DNA of 64,000 nt from Paenibacillus thermotolerans (GTDB lineage Bacteria; Bacillota; Bacilli; Paenibacillales; YIM-B00363): positions 1 through 64,000 of the forward strand of contig NZ_JAQZSG010000022.1 of assembly GCF_028745515.1 (NCBI RefSeq). Direction: 5' to 3'. Positions 43,254 to 52,418 of the stretch are shown here, piece by piece. The position numbers and the translations under genes are program-made. The notes under the pieces are model-generated. The model was not told the DNA's origin and searched no databases. It was given only the letters and a program-made list of their open reading frames with translations. Position 1 is the first letter of the stretch, and each line of letters begins with the position of its first letter.

Positions 43254-43981
43254 TAATAATGTGCAATGATGGACGGCACACGCGTAATCGAATCCGCCCG
43301 AAAAAGCCTGTCGTCCTCTTTCACATCGATTTCGACCAAGTCATACGCCCAATTGGACAGCGGGGGAATGTAGACGGCGCCGATCCCGTTCTCGATGGCG
43401 GGCACGATATCCGTCCGAAGCGAATTGCCGACCATCCACGTAACGGCTTTATCGGCGTTCGTCCGCCGAAGCACATTCGCGAGCGCTTCGCTGTTTTTAT
43501 GAGTAGCCACAAAGATCCGATCTTCGAAAAAAGGGGACAAATTCACTTTTTCCACCTTCTTGCGCTGCACCCGCTCGTCGCCGCCCGTGTACAAAGACAG
43601 CGTGTGCCCCGCCTCTTGCAGCTTCGTCAGCGTCTCGACGACATCGGGGTAAAGCTCGAACTCGCTTTCGTACACCGAGTACCCGATTTCAAGCGCCAGC
43701 AGCCTTTCCTTCAAATCCGAAGGCCGGGCAAACTCCTTGCAATAATAATCGTACGTCTCGGCGAACGATTCCGGAAACCGCTCCACTTTAAAGCCGTGCA
43801 AGTCGATGCCCGCCAAATCGATTTCGGTCTGCTTCTTCTTAATCGTCTCCCGCGTAAGCCCGAATTCCGAAAACCATTGTTCCATATGGTCGGCGAACTT
43901 GTCGATGACGATGTCGAAATATTTATTGCAATGAATGAGCGTATCGTCCAAATCAAACAGCACGTTCCATGTATCCGTCAA
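43238..43981 (-). CDS. HAD family hydrolase
   Basis: A 247-residue haloacid-dehalogenase phosphatase with motif I LFDLDDTLIH near residue 8, motif II LYTGGDE near 132, a Lys in VATHKNSEAL near 157, and MVGNSLRTDI near 181 as motif IV. The cap region inserted after motif I suggests a YjjG-like group acting on a nucleotide or sugar phosphate; the substrate is unknown. Start is TTG 43981 with AGGAG 9 bases upstream. Its 3' end contains the argS promoter. Confidence 0.88.
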   Translation of the reverse strand: MTDTWNVLFDLDDTLIHCNKYFDIVIDKFADHMEQWFSEFGLTRETIKKKQTEIDLAGIDLHGFKVERFPESFAETYDYYCKEFARPSDLKERLLALEIGYSVYESEFELYPDVVETLTKLQEAGHTLSLYTGGDERVQRKKVEKVNLSPFFEDRIFVATHKNSEALANVLRRTNADKAVTWMVGNSLRTDIVPAIENGIGAVYIPPLSNWAYDLVEIDVKEDDRLFRADSITRVPSIIAHYYLQGK

Positions 43982-44040
43982 AAGGGTCCACTCCTGCCGA
44001 TGGTTTCTCTTTATTCATGTCTCTTTATCTTATCAAACGA

Positions 44041-45252
44041 TTATTTGAACAGTCCGAGCGCACCGATCCGTGCGGCCGCTTCGCGCAGCCGTTCTTCGCC
44101 GCTAAGCAGCCCGACGCGCACGAAGCCTTCGCCGTGCTCCCCGAATCCGAAGCCCGGCGCCACCATTACATTCGCTCTCTCCAGCAGCGTGTCCGCAAAC
44201 TCGGCGGACGTCGTCCCCTTCGGAACCGGAAGCCAGCAGAAGAAAGAGCCCGACGGCTTGCGCGCTTCCCATCCGATCGCTTCAAGCCCTTCGAACAACG
44301 CGTTGCGCCGGCGCTCGTACACGGCAACCAAATCGCGGACGCAATCCTGCGGCCCCGTCAGCGCCGCGGCGGAGGCGTACTGCACCGCGCCGAACAAGCT
44401 GACATAGTAATGGTCCTGCATCAAATTGATCAGCCGGATCACCTCGGCGTTGCCGAGCGCGAAGGCGACGCGCCAACCGGCCATATTATAAGTTTTTGAC
44501 ATGGTGTATATTTCAATACCGACATCCGTCGCCCCCGGCGTCTGAAGGAACGAAGCGGGACGCTGCCCGTCGAACCCGATGGCGCCGTACGCGAGGTCGC
44601 TCACGGCCAAAATATTGTGCTTCGCCGCAAATTCCACAGTATCCTTGTAGAAGGACAAGGGAGCGGTCGCGGCAGTCGGGTTGTTCGGATAGTTGAAGAA
44701 CATCAGCTTCGCCTTGTTCACGTCGTCCGCAGACAGCGCGCTGTAATCCGGCAAAAATCCGTTCTGCTCCGTAAGCGGCATGAACGCCATTCCGGCGCCG
44801 GCGAGCGCCACGCCCGACCAATAATCCGGGTATCCCGGGTCCGGAACGAGACAGACGTCGCCGGGGTTCAGCATAATTTGGCTGATTTCCACGAGACCCG
44901 TCTTGCCGCCGAATAAAACCGCCACTTGCGTCTCCGGGTCAAGCGTTACGCCGTAATCGAGTTTGTACCTTTCGGCGACCGCTTCTTTCAAGAAGCGGAA
45001 GCCCGAGAACGGGGGGTATTTGTGAAATTCGGGCCGTTCGGCGCTTTCCTGAAGCGCCTTGACGATATGCGGGGGCGTCGGCAAATCCGGATTGCCTTGT
45101 CCTAAATTGATGACGTCGTGTCCCGCGGCGATCCGTGCCCCCACTTTTTGGACAAGTCCCGCAAAAAACTGTTTTGGCAGATGCTGCATCCGGTCAGCCG
45201 GTTGAACGTCGATTTTTCTCATGCTGGTCTCTTGGTTGGAAGGTTGGTTCAT
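44041..45252 (-). CDS. mtnE: Methionine salvage aminotransferase MtnE
   Basis: A class I aminotransferase of about 403 residues, expected to turn 2-oxo-4-methylthiobutyrate into methionine. QFFAGLVQKV, GHDVINLGQGNPD and VPDPGYPDYWSGVALA match the MtnE (YkrV) group; NYPNNPT near residue 213 and the PLP lysine in YTMSKTYNMAGWR near 253 are present. The divergent neighbour is mtnU, as for ykrU-ykrV in B. subtilis. ATG 45252 is preceded by GGAG 11 bases away; a later ATG at 45222 is possible. Confidence 0.9.
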   Translation of the reverse strand: MNQPSNQETSMRKIDVQPADRMQHLPKQFFAGLVQKVGARIAAGHDVINLGQGNPDLPTPPHIVKALQESAERPEFHKYPPFSGFRFLKEAVAERYKLDYGVTLDPETQVAVLFGGKTGLVEISQIMLNPGDVCLVPDPGYPDYWSGVALAGAGMAFMPLTEQNGFLPDYSALSADDVNKAKLMFFNYPNNPTAATAPLSFYKDTVEFAAKHNILAVSDLAYGAIGFDGQRPASFLQTPGATDVGIEIYTMSKTYNMAGWRVAFALGNAEVIRLINLMQDHYYVSLFGAVQYASAAALTGPQDCVRDLVAVYERRRNALFEGLEAIGWEARKPSGSFFCWLPVPKGTTSAEFADTLLERANVMVAPGFGFGEHGEGFVRVGLLSGEERLREAAARIGALGLFK

Positions 45253-45331
45253 GAAAGCTGTCACTCCGTGCCATGTGTCATTTTATGAATAAATTCACTT
45301 TAGCAAAAATGAACCTTCATGTATAGAAGCG

Positions 45332-45379
45332 CACGGCTTCAGAGCCGTGTCTTGACTTAACGGTGCCGAGGGGTATGAT
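45332..45379 (+). promoter_or_regulatory. mtnU promoter with an adjacent palindrome
   Basis: TTGACT (45352) and TATGAT (45374) are 16 bases apart and lead to mtnU. A perfect dyad CACGGCT-TCAG-AGCCGTG (45332-45349) ends two bases before the -35 box, between the divergent mtnE and mtnU genes, and could be an operator or an RNA hairpin for neither gene. Confidence 0.6.
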
Positions 45380-45410
45380 GAAAGAATGAAACAGCCGGGG
45401 AAGGATTGTG

Positions 45411-46208
45411 ATGATAACGATGCGCGTAAGTTTAGTGCAGATGGATATAAAGATCGGGGAGCCGGAGGCGAATCGCAGCCGCGCGCTGGAGCTTATGGAG
45501 CAAGCGGTAAGCGGCGAACCGAAGCCGGATTGCATCATCCTTCCGGAGATGTGGAATACGGGCTATGCCCTGGAGGTAATTGAGAAGATCGCGGACCGCG
45601 GAGGGGAAGCGACGAAGGCGGCGTTCTCCGAATTCGCGCGCAAGCACCGGGTCAACATTGTTGCCGGTTCGGTGGCGGATGTAAGGGAGGACGGCAAGGT
45701 CGCCAATACGATCTATGTGTTCGACCGCGAGGGCCGCGTCGTCTCCGATTATTCGAAGCTTCATTTGTTCCGGCTGATGGAGGAAGAGAAATATTTGGCC
45801 GCAGGGGAGAGGGCGGGCTCCTTCGAGCTGGAGGGCACTCCGGCCGGGATGATGATTTGCTACGACATCCGCTTTCCCGAGTTGTCGCGCTCCTTGGCGC
45901 TCGGCGGAGCGAAGGTGCTGTTCGTGCCGGCCGAGTGGCCGCACCCGCGGCTCCACCACTGGCGCACGCTGCTTATGGCCCGCGCGATCGAGAACCAAAT
46001 GTACGTCGTCGCCTGCAACCGGGTCGGGACGAGCCGCGGGACCGAATTTTTCGGGCATTCGATGGTGATCGATCCGTGGGGCGAAATCATCGTTGAAGGC
46101 GGCGAGGAGGAGACGATCCTAACCGCCGAGCTCCAGCTCTCGGAAACGGACCGCGTACGGCGGACGATTCCCGTCTTTGAGGACCGGCGCCCGGAGATGT
46201 ACCGCTAA
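45411..46208 (+). CDS. mtnU: Carbon-nitrogen hydrolase, omega-amidase MtnU
   Basis: A nitrilase-superfamily enzyme of about 265 residues. The Glu-Lys-Cys triad is visible: Glu in ILPEMWNTGY near residue 45, Lys in SKLHLFRLM near 116, and Cys in MMICYDIRFPE near 150. In methionine salvage this enzyme is proposed to hydrolyse 2-oxoglutaramate left when MtnE uses glutamine. Starts at 45408, 45411 and 45420 are in frame; 45411 lies 5 bases after AAGGA. It ends overlapping the next, convergent gene by 4 bases. Confidence 0.9.
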   Translation: MITMRVSLVQMDIKIGEPEANRSRALELMEQAVSGEPKPDCIILPEMWNTGYALEVIEKIADRGGEATKAAFSEFARKHRVNIVAGSVADVREDGKVANTIYVFDREGRVVSDYSKLHLFRLMEEEKYLAAGERAGSFELEGTPAGMMICYDIRFPELSRSLALGGAKVLFVPAEWPHPRLHHWRTLLMARAIENQMYVVACNRVGTSRGTEFFGHSMVIDPWGEIIVEGGEEETILTAELQLSETDRVRRTIPVFEDRRPEMYR

Positions 46209-46558
46209 GCGTCGCCCGCAAGCAGCTTCGCCATGAGCTGAACGCTTTCGAGCTTGCGGCGAAGATAGTAAACCTCGGATTTCAATCGGTCTGCGGCGTT
46301 CTCCGCTTGGCGAATTTCCGCGTGCAGCGGTCCGGTGTGCGGCCACAGCTCCGCGAGCCGGGCCGCTTCGTTTTTGCCGGTTACGGTTCCCGAGGCGTAC
46401 AGCTCGCATTCCAGCGCCGTCAGCTTCTCCTTCAGCTCCGCTACGCGCGAGAGCGCATCGTAATATAACCGTTCCGCTTTGTGGAGAATGACAGGGGTAA
46501 CCTGCAGCTCCTCCAGCAGCGTCTCGCGAATCAGCACCTTGGTGGCCATCGTCGTCAC
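46205..46558 (-). CDS. Small helical, probably coiled-coil protein
   Basis: A 117-residue charged helical protein with heptad-like leucines through residues 25-60 and 75-112. No membrane segment. GTG 46558 has GGAGGAG 6 bases upstream; ATG 46549 is an alternative. It lies downstream of the LysR gene on the same strand but 73 bases away, and converges with mtnU. Family not recognised. Confidence 0.75.
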   Translation of the reverse strand: MTTMATKVLIRETLLEELQVTPVILHKAERLYYDALSRVAELKEKLTALECELYASGTVTGKNEAARLAELWPHTGPLHAEIRQAENAADRLKSEVYYLRRKLESVQLMAKLLAGDA

Positions 46559-46631
46559 GTGCTTCTCCTCCGCTTCTTCCTACTAAATATGGACAAGACT
46601 TTGGTAGAAGTGTATGCGGAGGGATGGCGCC

Positions 46632-47531
46632 TTAGACCCGAGCTTTGGAAGTGACCTCGAGCAGCGTATCGATGAACGCTTCCGCCGCTTTGGACAAGTA
46701 CCGTCCGCGGCGCTGCGCGACGACGAGCGTTCTCGTGGGCGTCGGCTCGATCAGCGTTTTGTAGACGGGGACGTTCCGTCCTTTCTTCGCTTCGGCGATC
46801 ATGTTCGGAATGAACGCGATCCCCATGCCTGCGGCGACGAGCGCCTGGACGGTTTCAATGTTGCTGCTTTCGAACACGATCGACGGGACGAAGCCGGCCT
46901 GCTCGCAAATGTCGAACGTAATTTGGCGGAAGCCTTGACCCTTCTTCAGCACGATAAATTGCTCCGAAGCAAGCTCGCTTACGCGAACCGGTTGTTCCGA
47001 GCGCGCGAGCGCATGCTGGTGCGGCACGGCGAGCGCGATTCGCTCGGTAATAAACGGGCGGTGCTCGAGCGTCGGCTCTTGAATCGGCAGCGAAAGCAGC
47101 GAAAAATCGACGACGCCCTCGGAGGTGAACCGCTCCAGGTTTGCGCTCGTATCTTCCACGAGGGAAACCTCAAGCCCCGGGTGCCGCTTTGCGAATTCCG
47201 GCAGTACGAGCGGCAATATGTGCGACCCGGTAATCGGGAGCGTGCCGACGACGATTTTTCCTTGTTGAAGCTGGGCGATGTCGTGCATCTCGTTCTTAAG
47301 CTGCTCTGCGAGGTCCAGGATGCGCTGCGCCCGCTGGACGAACGTTGCGCCTTCGTAAGTCAGCTCGACCGAATTCGTCGTCCGGTGAAACAGCTGGACG
47401 CCGAGCTCGCGTTCGAGCTTGGCCAGCTGCTGGCTTAGCGAAGGCTGGGCGATGTGCAGCTTTTCCGCGGCGCGGGAAAAGTTTTTTTCGGCGGCGATTT
47501 GCACCGCATATTGCAATTGGCGAAATTCCAT
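46632..47531 (-). CDS. LysR family transcriptional regulator
   Basis: A 299-residue LysR-type regulator. The winged helix is at residues 1-60 (NFSRAAEKLHIAQPSLSQQLAKLE), and the ligand-binding domain spans about 90-295 (GKIVVGTLPITGSHILP at its start). ATG 47531 has AAGGAGCG 10 bases upstream; the longer frame runs into the intergenic region. It is divergent from leuC with a dyad between them, so control of leuCD and itself is plausible. The inducer is unknown. Confidence 0.93.
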   Translation of the reverse strand: MEFRQLQYAVQIAAEKNFSRAAEKLHIAQPSLSQQLAKLERELGVQLFHRTTNSVELTYEGATFVQRAQRILDLAEQLKNEMHDIAQLQQGKIVVGTLPITGSHILPLVLPEFAKRHPGLEVSLVEDTSANLERFTSEGVVDFSLLSLPIQEPTLEHRPFITERIALAVPHQHALARSEQPVRVSELASEQFIVLKKGQGFRQITFDICEQAGFVPSIVFESSNIETVQALVAAGMGIAFIPNMIAEAKKGRNVPVYKTLIEPTPTRTLVVAQRRGRYLSKAAEAFIDTLLEVTSKARV

Positions 47532-47558
47532 ATTGAAAAGACGCTCCTTATTGTTTTT

Positions 47559-47577
47559 AACTATTAAACTTATAGTT
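47559..47577. promoter_or_regulatory. Dyad between the LysR gene and leuC
   Basis: AACTAT and ATAGTT flank seven bases (TAAACTT), which also fits the T-N11-A layout of LysR sites. A weak promoter pair for leuC (TTGGAT 47586, 18 bases, TAGTAT 47610) lies downstream. Confidence 0.5.
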
Positions 47578-47655
47578 ATTATATCTTGGATCAATGAAGA
47601 AAGAAATGATAGTATTAGTGGCAGAAGAAAACTTAGCGGAGAAAGGTGATGAAGA

Positions 47656-49080
47656 ATGGCGAAACGCACAATGTTCGAAAAAATTTGGGATCAGCACGTC
47701 ATTCATCAAGAAGAAGGTAAGCCTAGCATCATTTATATCGATTTGCATTTGGTTCACGAGGTTACGAGCCCTCAGGCGTTCGACGGGCTTCGGATGGCGG
47801 GCCGCAAGGTGCGCAGACCGGACTTGACGTTCGCGACGATGGACCACAACGTGCCGACGAAGGACCGGTTCAACATTAAGGACCCGATCTCCAAGCAGCA
47901 GGTCGACACGCTTACGAAGAACGCCAATGAATTCGGCATTACGCTGTACGATTTAAACACGATCGATCAAGGCGTCGTTCACGTCATGGGTCCGGAGCTC
48001 GGGCTTACGCACCCGGGCAAGACGATCGTTTGCGGCGACTCTCACACGTCGACCCACGGCGCATTCGGCGCTCTCGCGTTCGGGATCGGAACGTCCGAAG
48101 TGGAACACGTTCTGGCGACGCAATGTCTCCAGCAAGCGAAGCCGAAGACGATGGAGGTCCGCGTGAACGGCAAGCTGCCGGTCGGCACGACGGCGAAAGA
48201 TTTAATTCTCGGCATTATCGCGAAATACGGCACCGATTTCGCAACGGGCTACGTTATCGAATATACGGGCGAAGCGATCCGTTCGCTGTCGATGGAAGGC
48301 CGCATGACGGTGTGCAACATGTCGATCGAAGCGGGTGCGCGCGCAGGCATGATCGCTCCGGATGAGACGACGTTCGAATATTTGCGCGGCAGAGAGCACG
48401 TGCCGCAAGGCGAAGCGTTCGAGCAAGCGGTGGAGCGCTGGAAGGCGCTGACGACGGACGAAGGCGCGGCTTACGATACGGTCGTCGAATTCGACGCATC
48501 CTCGCTCATTCCGCAGGTCACTTGGGGCACGAGCCCGGGCATGGGCACGGACGTCCTCGCGAAGGTTCCGAATCCGGCGGATCTGCCGACGGAGAACGAG
48601 CGCAAAGCGGCGGAGAAAGCGATCGAATATATGGGACTGACGCCGGGAACGCCGATGACCGAAATCGCGATCGATTACGTCTTTATCGGTTCCTGCACGA
48701 ACGGCCGGATCGAAGATTTGCGCGCGGCGGCTGCCGTAGCGAAAGGATACAAAGTGAACCCGAACGTGACGGCGATCGTCGTTCCGGGCTCCGGGCGGGT
48801 TAAACTTCAAGCGGAGAAGGAAGGCTTGGACAAAATTTTCACCGAAGCGGGCTTTGAATGGCGCGACGCGGGCTGCAGCATGTGCCTTGCGATGAACCCG
48901 GACGTGCTGAACCCGGGCGAAAGATGCGCATCGACCTCGAACCGCAACTTCGAAGGACGTCAAGGACGCGGCGGACGCACGCATCTGGTGTCGCCGGAGA
49001 TGGCTGCCGCTGCGGCGATTGCAGGCAAATTCGTCGACGTCCGCAACTGGGAATTCAAATCGGAAGCCAAGGTCGGCTAA
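47656..49080 (+). CDS. leuC: 3-isopropylmalate dehydratase large subunit
   Basis: LeuC with LeuD isomerises 2-isopropylmalate to 3-isopropylmalate for leucine. The 474-residue protein has the aconitase fold with [16 protein letters not shown] near residue 126, the cluster cysteine in FIGSCTNGR near 347 and the pair in [13 protein letters not shown] near 406. AGAAAGGTGATG precedes the start. leuD follows 15 bases later. leuA and leuB are not in the window. Confidence 0.97.
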   Translation: MAKRTMFEKIWDQHVIHQEEGKPSIIYIDLHLVHEVTSPQAFDGLRMAGRKVRRPDLTFATMDHNVPTKDRFNIKDPISKQQVDTLTKNANEFGITLYDLNTIDQGVVHVMGPELGLTHPGKTIVCGDSHTSTHGAFGALAFGIGTSEVEHVLATQCLQQAKPKTMEVRVNGKLPVGTTAKDLILGIIAKYGTDFATGYVIEYTGEAIRSLSMEGRMTVCNMSIEAGARAGMIAPDETTFEYLRGREHVPQGEAFEQAVERWKALTTDEGAAYDTVVEFDASSLIPQVTWGTSPGMGTDVLAKVPNPADLPTENERKAAEKAIEYMGLTPGTPMTEIAIDYVFIGSCTNGRIEDLRAAAAVAKGYKVNPNVTAIVVPGSGRVKLQAEKEGLDKIFTEAGFEWRDAGCSMCLAMNPDVLNPGERCASTSNRNFEGRQGRGGRTHLVSPEMAAAAAIAGKFVDVRNWEFKSEAKVG

Positions 49081-49095
49081 GGGAGGGGCAAACAC

Positions 49096-49686
49096 ATGCA
49101 AGCATTTACGAAGCATACGGGCATCGTTGCGCCTGTCGACCGCGTGAACGTCGATACGGACGCGATTATTCCGAAGCAATTTTTGAAGCGCATCGAGCGT
49201 ACGGGATTCGGGCAATTTTTGTTCTTCGAGTGGAGATTCGACGAGCAAGGAAACGAAATTCCGAGCTTTTCGCTGAACCAGCCTCGCTACAAAGGGGCGT
49301 CGGTTCTCATCTCCCGCGCCAACTTCGGCTGCGGCTCCTCCCGTGAGCACGCGCCGTGGGCGATTCAGGATTACGGCTTCCAAGCGGTAATCGCCCCGTC
49401 GTTCGCCGACATTTTTTACAACAACTGCTTTAAGAACGGGATTCTCCCGATCAAGCTTTCGGAGGAGCAGGTCGAAGAGCTGTTCCAGCGCACGGAGAAG
49501 CATGAGGGCTATCAGCTGACCGTCGATCTGGAGAGCAAGACGATCAGCGACGATTACGGGCTGTCGATCGCATTCGAGCTTGACGAGCACCGCAGACAGT
49601 TTCTGCTGCAAGGGCTTGACGATATCGGCTTGACGCTGCAGCACGAGGACAAAATCTCCGCTTACGAGGCGTCTCGGATCGGATAA
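49096..49686 (+). CDS. leuD: 3-isopropylmalate dehydratase small subunit
   Basis: The 196-residue swivelling-domain partner of Leu[16 protein letters not shown] near residue 18 and [14 protein letters not shown] near 75 are the signatures. GGGAGGGG precedes the ATG. A strong terminator follows the stop by 12 bases. Confidence 0.97.
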   Translation: MQAFTKHTGIVAPVDRVNVDTDAIIPKQFLKRIERTGFGQFLFFEWRFDEQGNEIPSFSLNQPRYKGASVLISRANFGCGSSREHAPWAIQDYGFQAVIAPSFADIFYNNCFKNGILPIKLSEEQVEELFQRTEKHEGYQLTVDLESKTISDDYGLSIAFELDEHRRQFLLQGLDDIGLTLQHEDKISAYEASRIG

Positions 49687-49698
49687 ATTCATATCGGG

Positions 49699-49735
49699 AA
49701 CGCCCGGAAGCATTGAAGCTTTCCGGGCGTTTTTT
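49699..49735 (+). terminator. Intrinsic terminator of leuCD
   Basis: AACGCCCGGAA and TTCCGGGCGTT form the stem, followed by a T-run. Confidence 0.92.
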
Positions 49736-49832
49736 GCGTATAACGGAGCGTTTTCGACAGCTGCCGGTTTCGCTGCGAGCTATTTTTCGATACAATAAAA
49801 CTAAAAAACTTATTCAAAAGGGAGGAATGACT

Positions 49833-50747
49833 GTGGCCGACGACCAATTAACAGCCAGCGATGCCGGAAGCGCATTGTCGTTCACACAACAGCACCGCAA
49901 AGGAACAGCCCTCGAAATTTTCAGACGAGCCATTTCCATTTTTATCGGAGCTTCGTTAGTATCCGTGGGTCTTGAATTGTTCCTGGTCCCCAACAACATT
50001 ATCGACGGCGGCATCGTCGGTATCTCCATCATCTCATCGTATTTATCCGGATGGCCGATCGGCATATTCCTGTTCCTGCTCAATTTGCCGTTCTTATTTC
50101 TCGGTTATAAGCAAATCGGCAAAACGTTCGCAATCAGTACGCTTCTAGGCGTAACGGTCATGTCCGTCGGTACGGGGCTGCTTCACCCGATCCCTGGCTT
50201 TACGGACGATTTGCTGTTAGCCACCGTGTTCGGCGGCATCATTCTCGGCATGGGCGTCGGGATTGTCATCCGATACGGAGGTTCTTTGGACGGTACGGAA
50301 ATCGTAGCCATATTGTTCAATAAGAAGACGCCTTTCTCCGTCGGAGAAATCGTCATGTTTTTCAACTTGTTCATTCTGTCAAGCGCAGGGTTCGTGTTCG
50401 GTTGGGACCGCGCTATGTATTCGTTAATCGCTTATTACATAGCGTATAAGGTGATTGACATTACGCTGCTCGGTTTTGACGAGTCCAAATCGGTATGGAT
50501 TATTAGCGATAACCACAAATTGCTCGGGGATGCGATTATTCAGCGCCTTGGCCGCGGCGTGACGTATTTAAGCGGCGAAGGGGCGTACACCGGCGATGAC
50601 AAGAAGGTTATTTTTTGCGTCATCACCCGTTTGGAAGAAGCGAAGCTGAAAACAATCGTCGAGGAGCTGGATCCGGTGGCGTTCCTCGCCGTTGGAAATA
50701 TTCACGATGTAAAAGGCGGACGGTTTAAGAAGAAAGATATTCACTAA
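49833..50747 (+). CDS. YitT family membrane protein with DUF2179 domain
   Basis: About 304 residues; five or six membrane helices in residues 25-200 and a C-terminal DUF2179 domain (about 215-295) with GVTYLSGEGAYTG. It is a paralogue of the gene at 6749. GTG 49833 is 7 bases after GGGAGG; ATG 49827, two codons earlier, abuts the site. No signal peptide. Function unsettled. Confidence 0.88.
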   Translation: MADDQLTASDAGSALSFTQQHRKGTALEIFRRAISIFIGASLVSVGLELFLVPNNIIDGGIVGISIISSYLSGWPIGIFLFLLNLPFLFLGYKQIGKTFAISTLLGVTVMSVGTGLLHPIPGFTDDLLLATVFGGIILGMGVGIVIRYGGSLDGTEIVAILFNKKTPFSVGEIVMFFNLFILSSAGFVFGWDRAMYSLIAYYIAYKVIDITLLGFDESKSVWIISDNHKLLGDAIIQRLGRGVTYLSGEGAYTGDDKKVIFCVITRLEEAKLKTIVEELDPVAFLAVGNIHDVKGGRFKKKDIH

Positions 50748-50772
50748 TATCCGCATAAACCATTTTCGGGAA

Positions 50773-50818
50773 GAGCTTTTCCTTTGCCGCGGCTGCGGCT
50801 TGGGAAAGCTCTTTTTTT
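50773..50818 (+). terminator. Intrinsic terminator after the YitT gene
   Basis: GAGCTTTTCC and GGGAAAGCTC pair (one GU) around a loop with its own GCCGC-GCGGC stem, followed by seven T. Confidence 0.85.
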
Positions 50819-50960
50819 GTCCGGAAAATCGACCGAATCTAGCAACTTTTGCTAATCTATCGCGTCTAACATATTGCGCAAGCTGTCGATTTGTACGTTT
50901 TTGTGTTCTTTCATTGATAATTTTGGTAGAATTATAGTGTTGCTAGATTGGGAGGGTACT

Positions 50961-52385
50961 ATGAAACACGGATGGAAGATAGCGGCGGCGTTGTTCGGCT
51001 CCGCCCTCATTGCGGGAGCGGTAGCGGCTGCGCCGGGAACGGCGGCGGCGGCATCCAAGCCGGAGCCGTTGATCGTTTACGTTGACGGGAATAAGACGCA
51101 GCTGCAGGCCTCCAGCATCCAGGGCGAAGCTTTTGTATCCGCCGATGCGGCGGCCGCTCTAGGGGCGAAAGTAAGTGCCGATTCGAACGGCGAATACATA
51201 ATTGAAGCGGGAAATAAGAAGCTTCGTCTGGCCAAGAACGACGCCGTCTTAATCGGCGACCGTGTTCATATACCGCTTGCGTCGATCGCCGAGCCGCTCG
51301 GAGCGAAGTGGATCGACGACCGGCTTACCGGCTCCTTGCTGGTGTTTCAGCAGTCGAGCGCGGCTTCCGTAACGCCGATCAAGACCGTTTCCGCTTCCGA
51401 GGTGAAGCCGGTGAACACGGCTTCCGGCGGGGGCTCGTCCGCCCCTTCGACAGGGGCAGGGACTTCGGGCGGCAATCCCTCCAAACCCGATCCGGGAACG
51501 TCCGTCACCGTATCGGATGCGCTGCCGACTTTAATGAACGTAATACTTGAAGGCGATGCGGTCAACTTGGAAGCGACAGGCGCTTTGAAGCCGGTCGTCT
51601 TTGAATTGAAAAATCCGAGCCGGATCGTCGTCGATCTCCCGGGAACGACCATCGATCGGCAGAGCGACGGCAAAGCGACGGGATCCGTGGCGGTCGATCC
51701 GAACCATGCGTACCTTTCCGGGGTGCGGTACTCCTTATTCAGCGTCGAGCCGGAAACCGTCAGAATCGTGTTTGATATGAAGCAGAACGCTTCTTATCGG
51801 CTTGAGCTTTCTCCGGACGGCAACACCGCGTCCATCCGCTTCGGCGAGAAACGGATCCGGGTCATGATCGACGCGGGACACGGCGGCAGCGATCCGGGTG
51901 CGATATCGGCATCCGGCAAATACGAGAAAGACGTTACGCTGCCGATTGCGCTGAAGGTCGCCGCTCTGTTGGAGAAGGAGCCGCTGATCGAACCGGTGCT
52001 CACCCGTTCGGGTGACGTGTACACGTCTCCGGCGCAGCGCGCCGAACTGGCAAACCGCAGCGGCATCAGCCTGTACGTATCGATCCACGCAAACACGGCC
52101 GCACCGACGGCGAAAGGCACTGAGACCTACTACTGGAAAGAAGACAGCGCCGCCTTCGCCGCAACGATTCACAAAAATATAGTCGAGGCGGTAGGTTCCA
52201 CAGACCGGAAAGTAAAGCGAAACAATTATCTCGTCATTAAAGACACGACAATGCCTTCCGTATTGCTGGAGCTGGGCTTCCTGACGAATCTCGAAGACGA
52301 AGCGAAGCTGTACGACGACAAGGTTCAAGACAAAATTGCGGCGGCTATTGTCAAGTCGATCAAGGAATACAACGGTATTCAGTAA
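50961..52385 (+). CDS. N-acetylmuramoyl-L-alanine amidase with copper-amine-oxidase-like and AMIN domains
   Basis: A 474-residue secreted cell-wall hydrolase. Signal peptide about 1-30 (Ala-rich, cleavage near AAAA-SKP). Residues about 36-125 resemble the copper amine oxidase N-terminal-like domain common in Paenibacillus secreted proteins; a Gly/Ser/Pro linker at about 150-180 follows; an AMIN domain lies at about 190-290; and amidase_3 covers about 295-470, with zinc ligands in IDAGHGGSDPGA near 306, Glu in the ASGKYEKD segment, His in SIHANT near 374 and the catalytic Glu in SVLLELGFLTN near 437. ATG 50961 follows GGGAGGG. Confidence 0.93.
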   Translation: MKHGWKIAAALFGSALIAGAVAAAPGTAAAASKPEPLIVYVDGNKTQLQASSIQGEAFVSADAAAALGAKVSADSNGEYIIEAGNKKLRLAKNDAVLIGDRVHIPLASIAEPLGAKWIDDRLTGSLLVFQQSSAASVTPIKTVSASEVKPVNTASGGGSSAPSTGAGTSGGNPSKPDPGTSVTVSDALPTLMNVILEGDAVNLEATGALKPVVFELKNPSRIVVDLPGTTIDRQSDGKATGSVAVDPNHAYLSGVRYSLFSVEPETVRIVFDMKQNASYRLELSPDGNTASIRFGEKRIRVMIDAGHGGSDPGAISASGKYEKDVTLPIALKVAALLEKEPLIEPVLTRSGDVYTSPAQRAELANRSGISLYVSIHANTAAPTAKGTETYYWKEDSAAFAATIHKNIVEAVGSTDRKVKRNNYLVIKDTTMPSVLLELGFLTNLEDEAKLYDDKVQDKIAAAIVKSIKEYNGIQ

Positions 52386-52418
52386 CAATTCTTTCGAGAG
52401 ATGGAGAGGAGAAGCTTT

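Noticed and set aside
48202-49713. Long minus-strand open frame (503 codons) opposite leuC-leuD
   Set aside because: It lies wholly opposite two clear enzymes, is Arg/His-rich as antisense frames of GC-rich genes are, and has no ribosome site.
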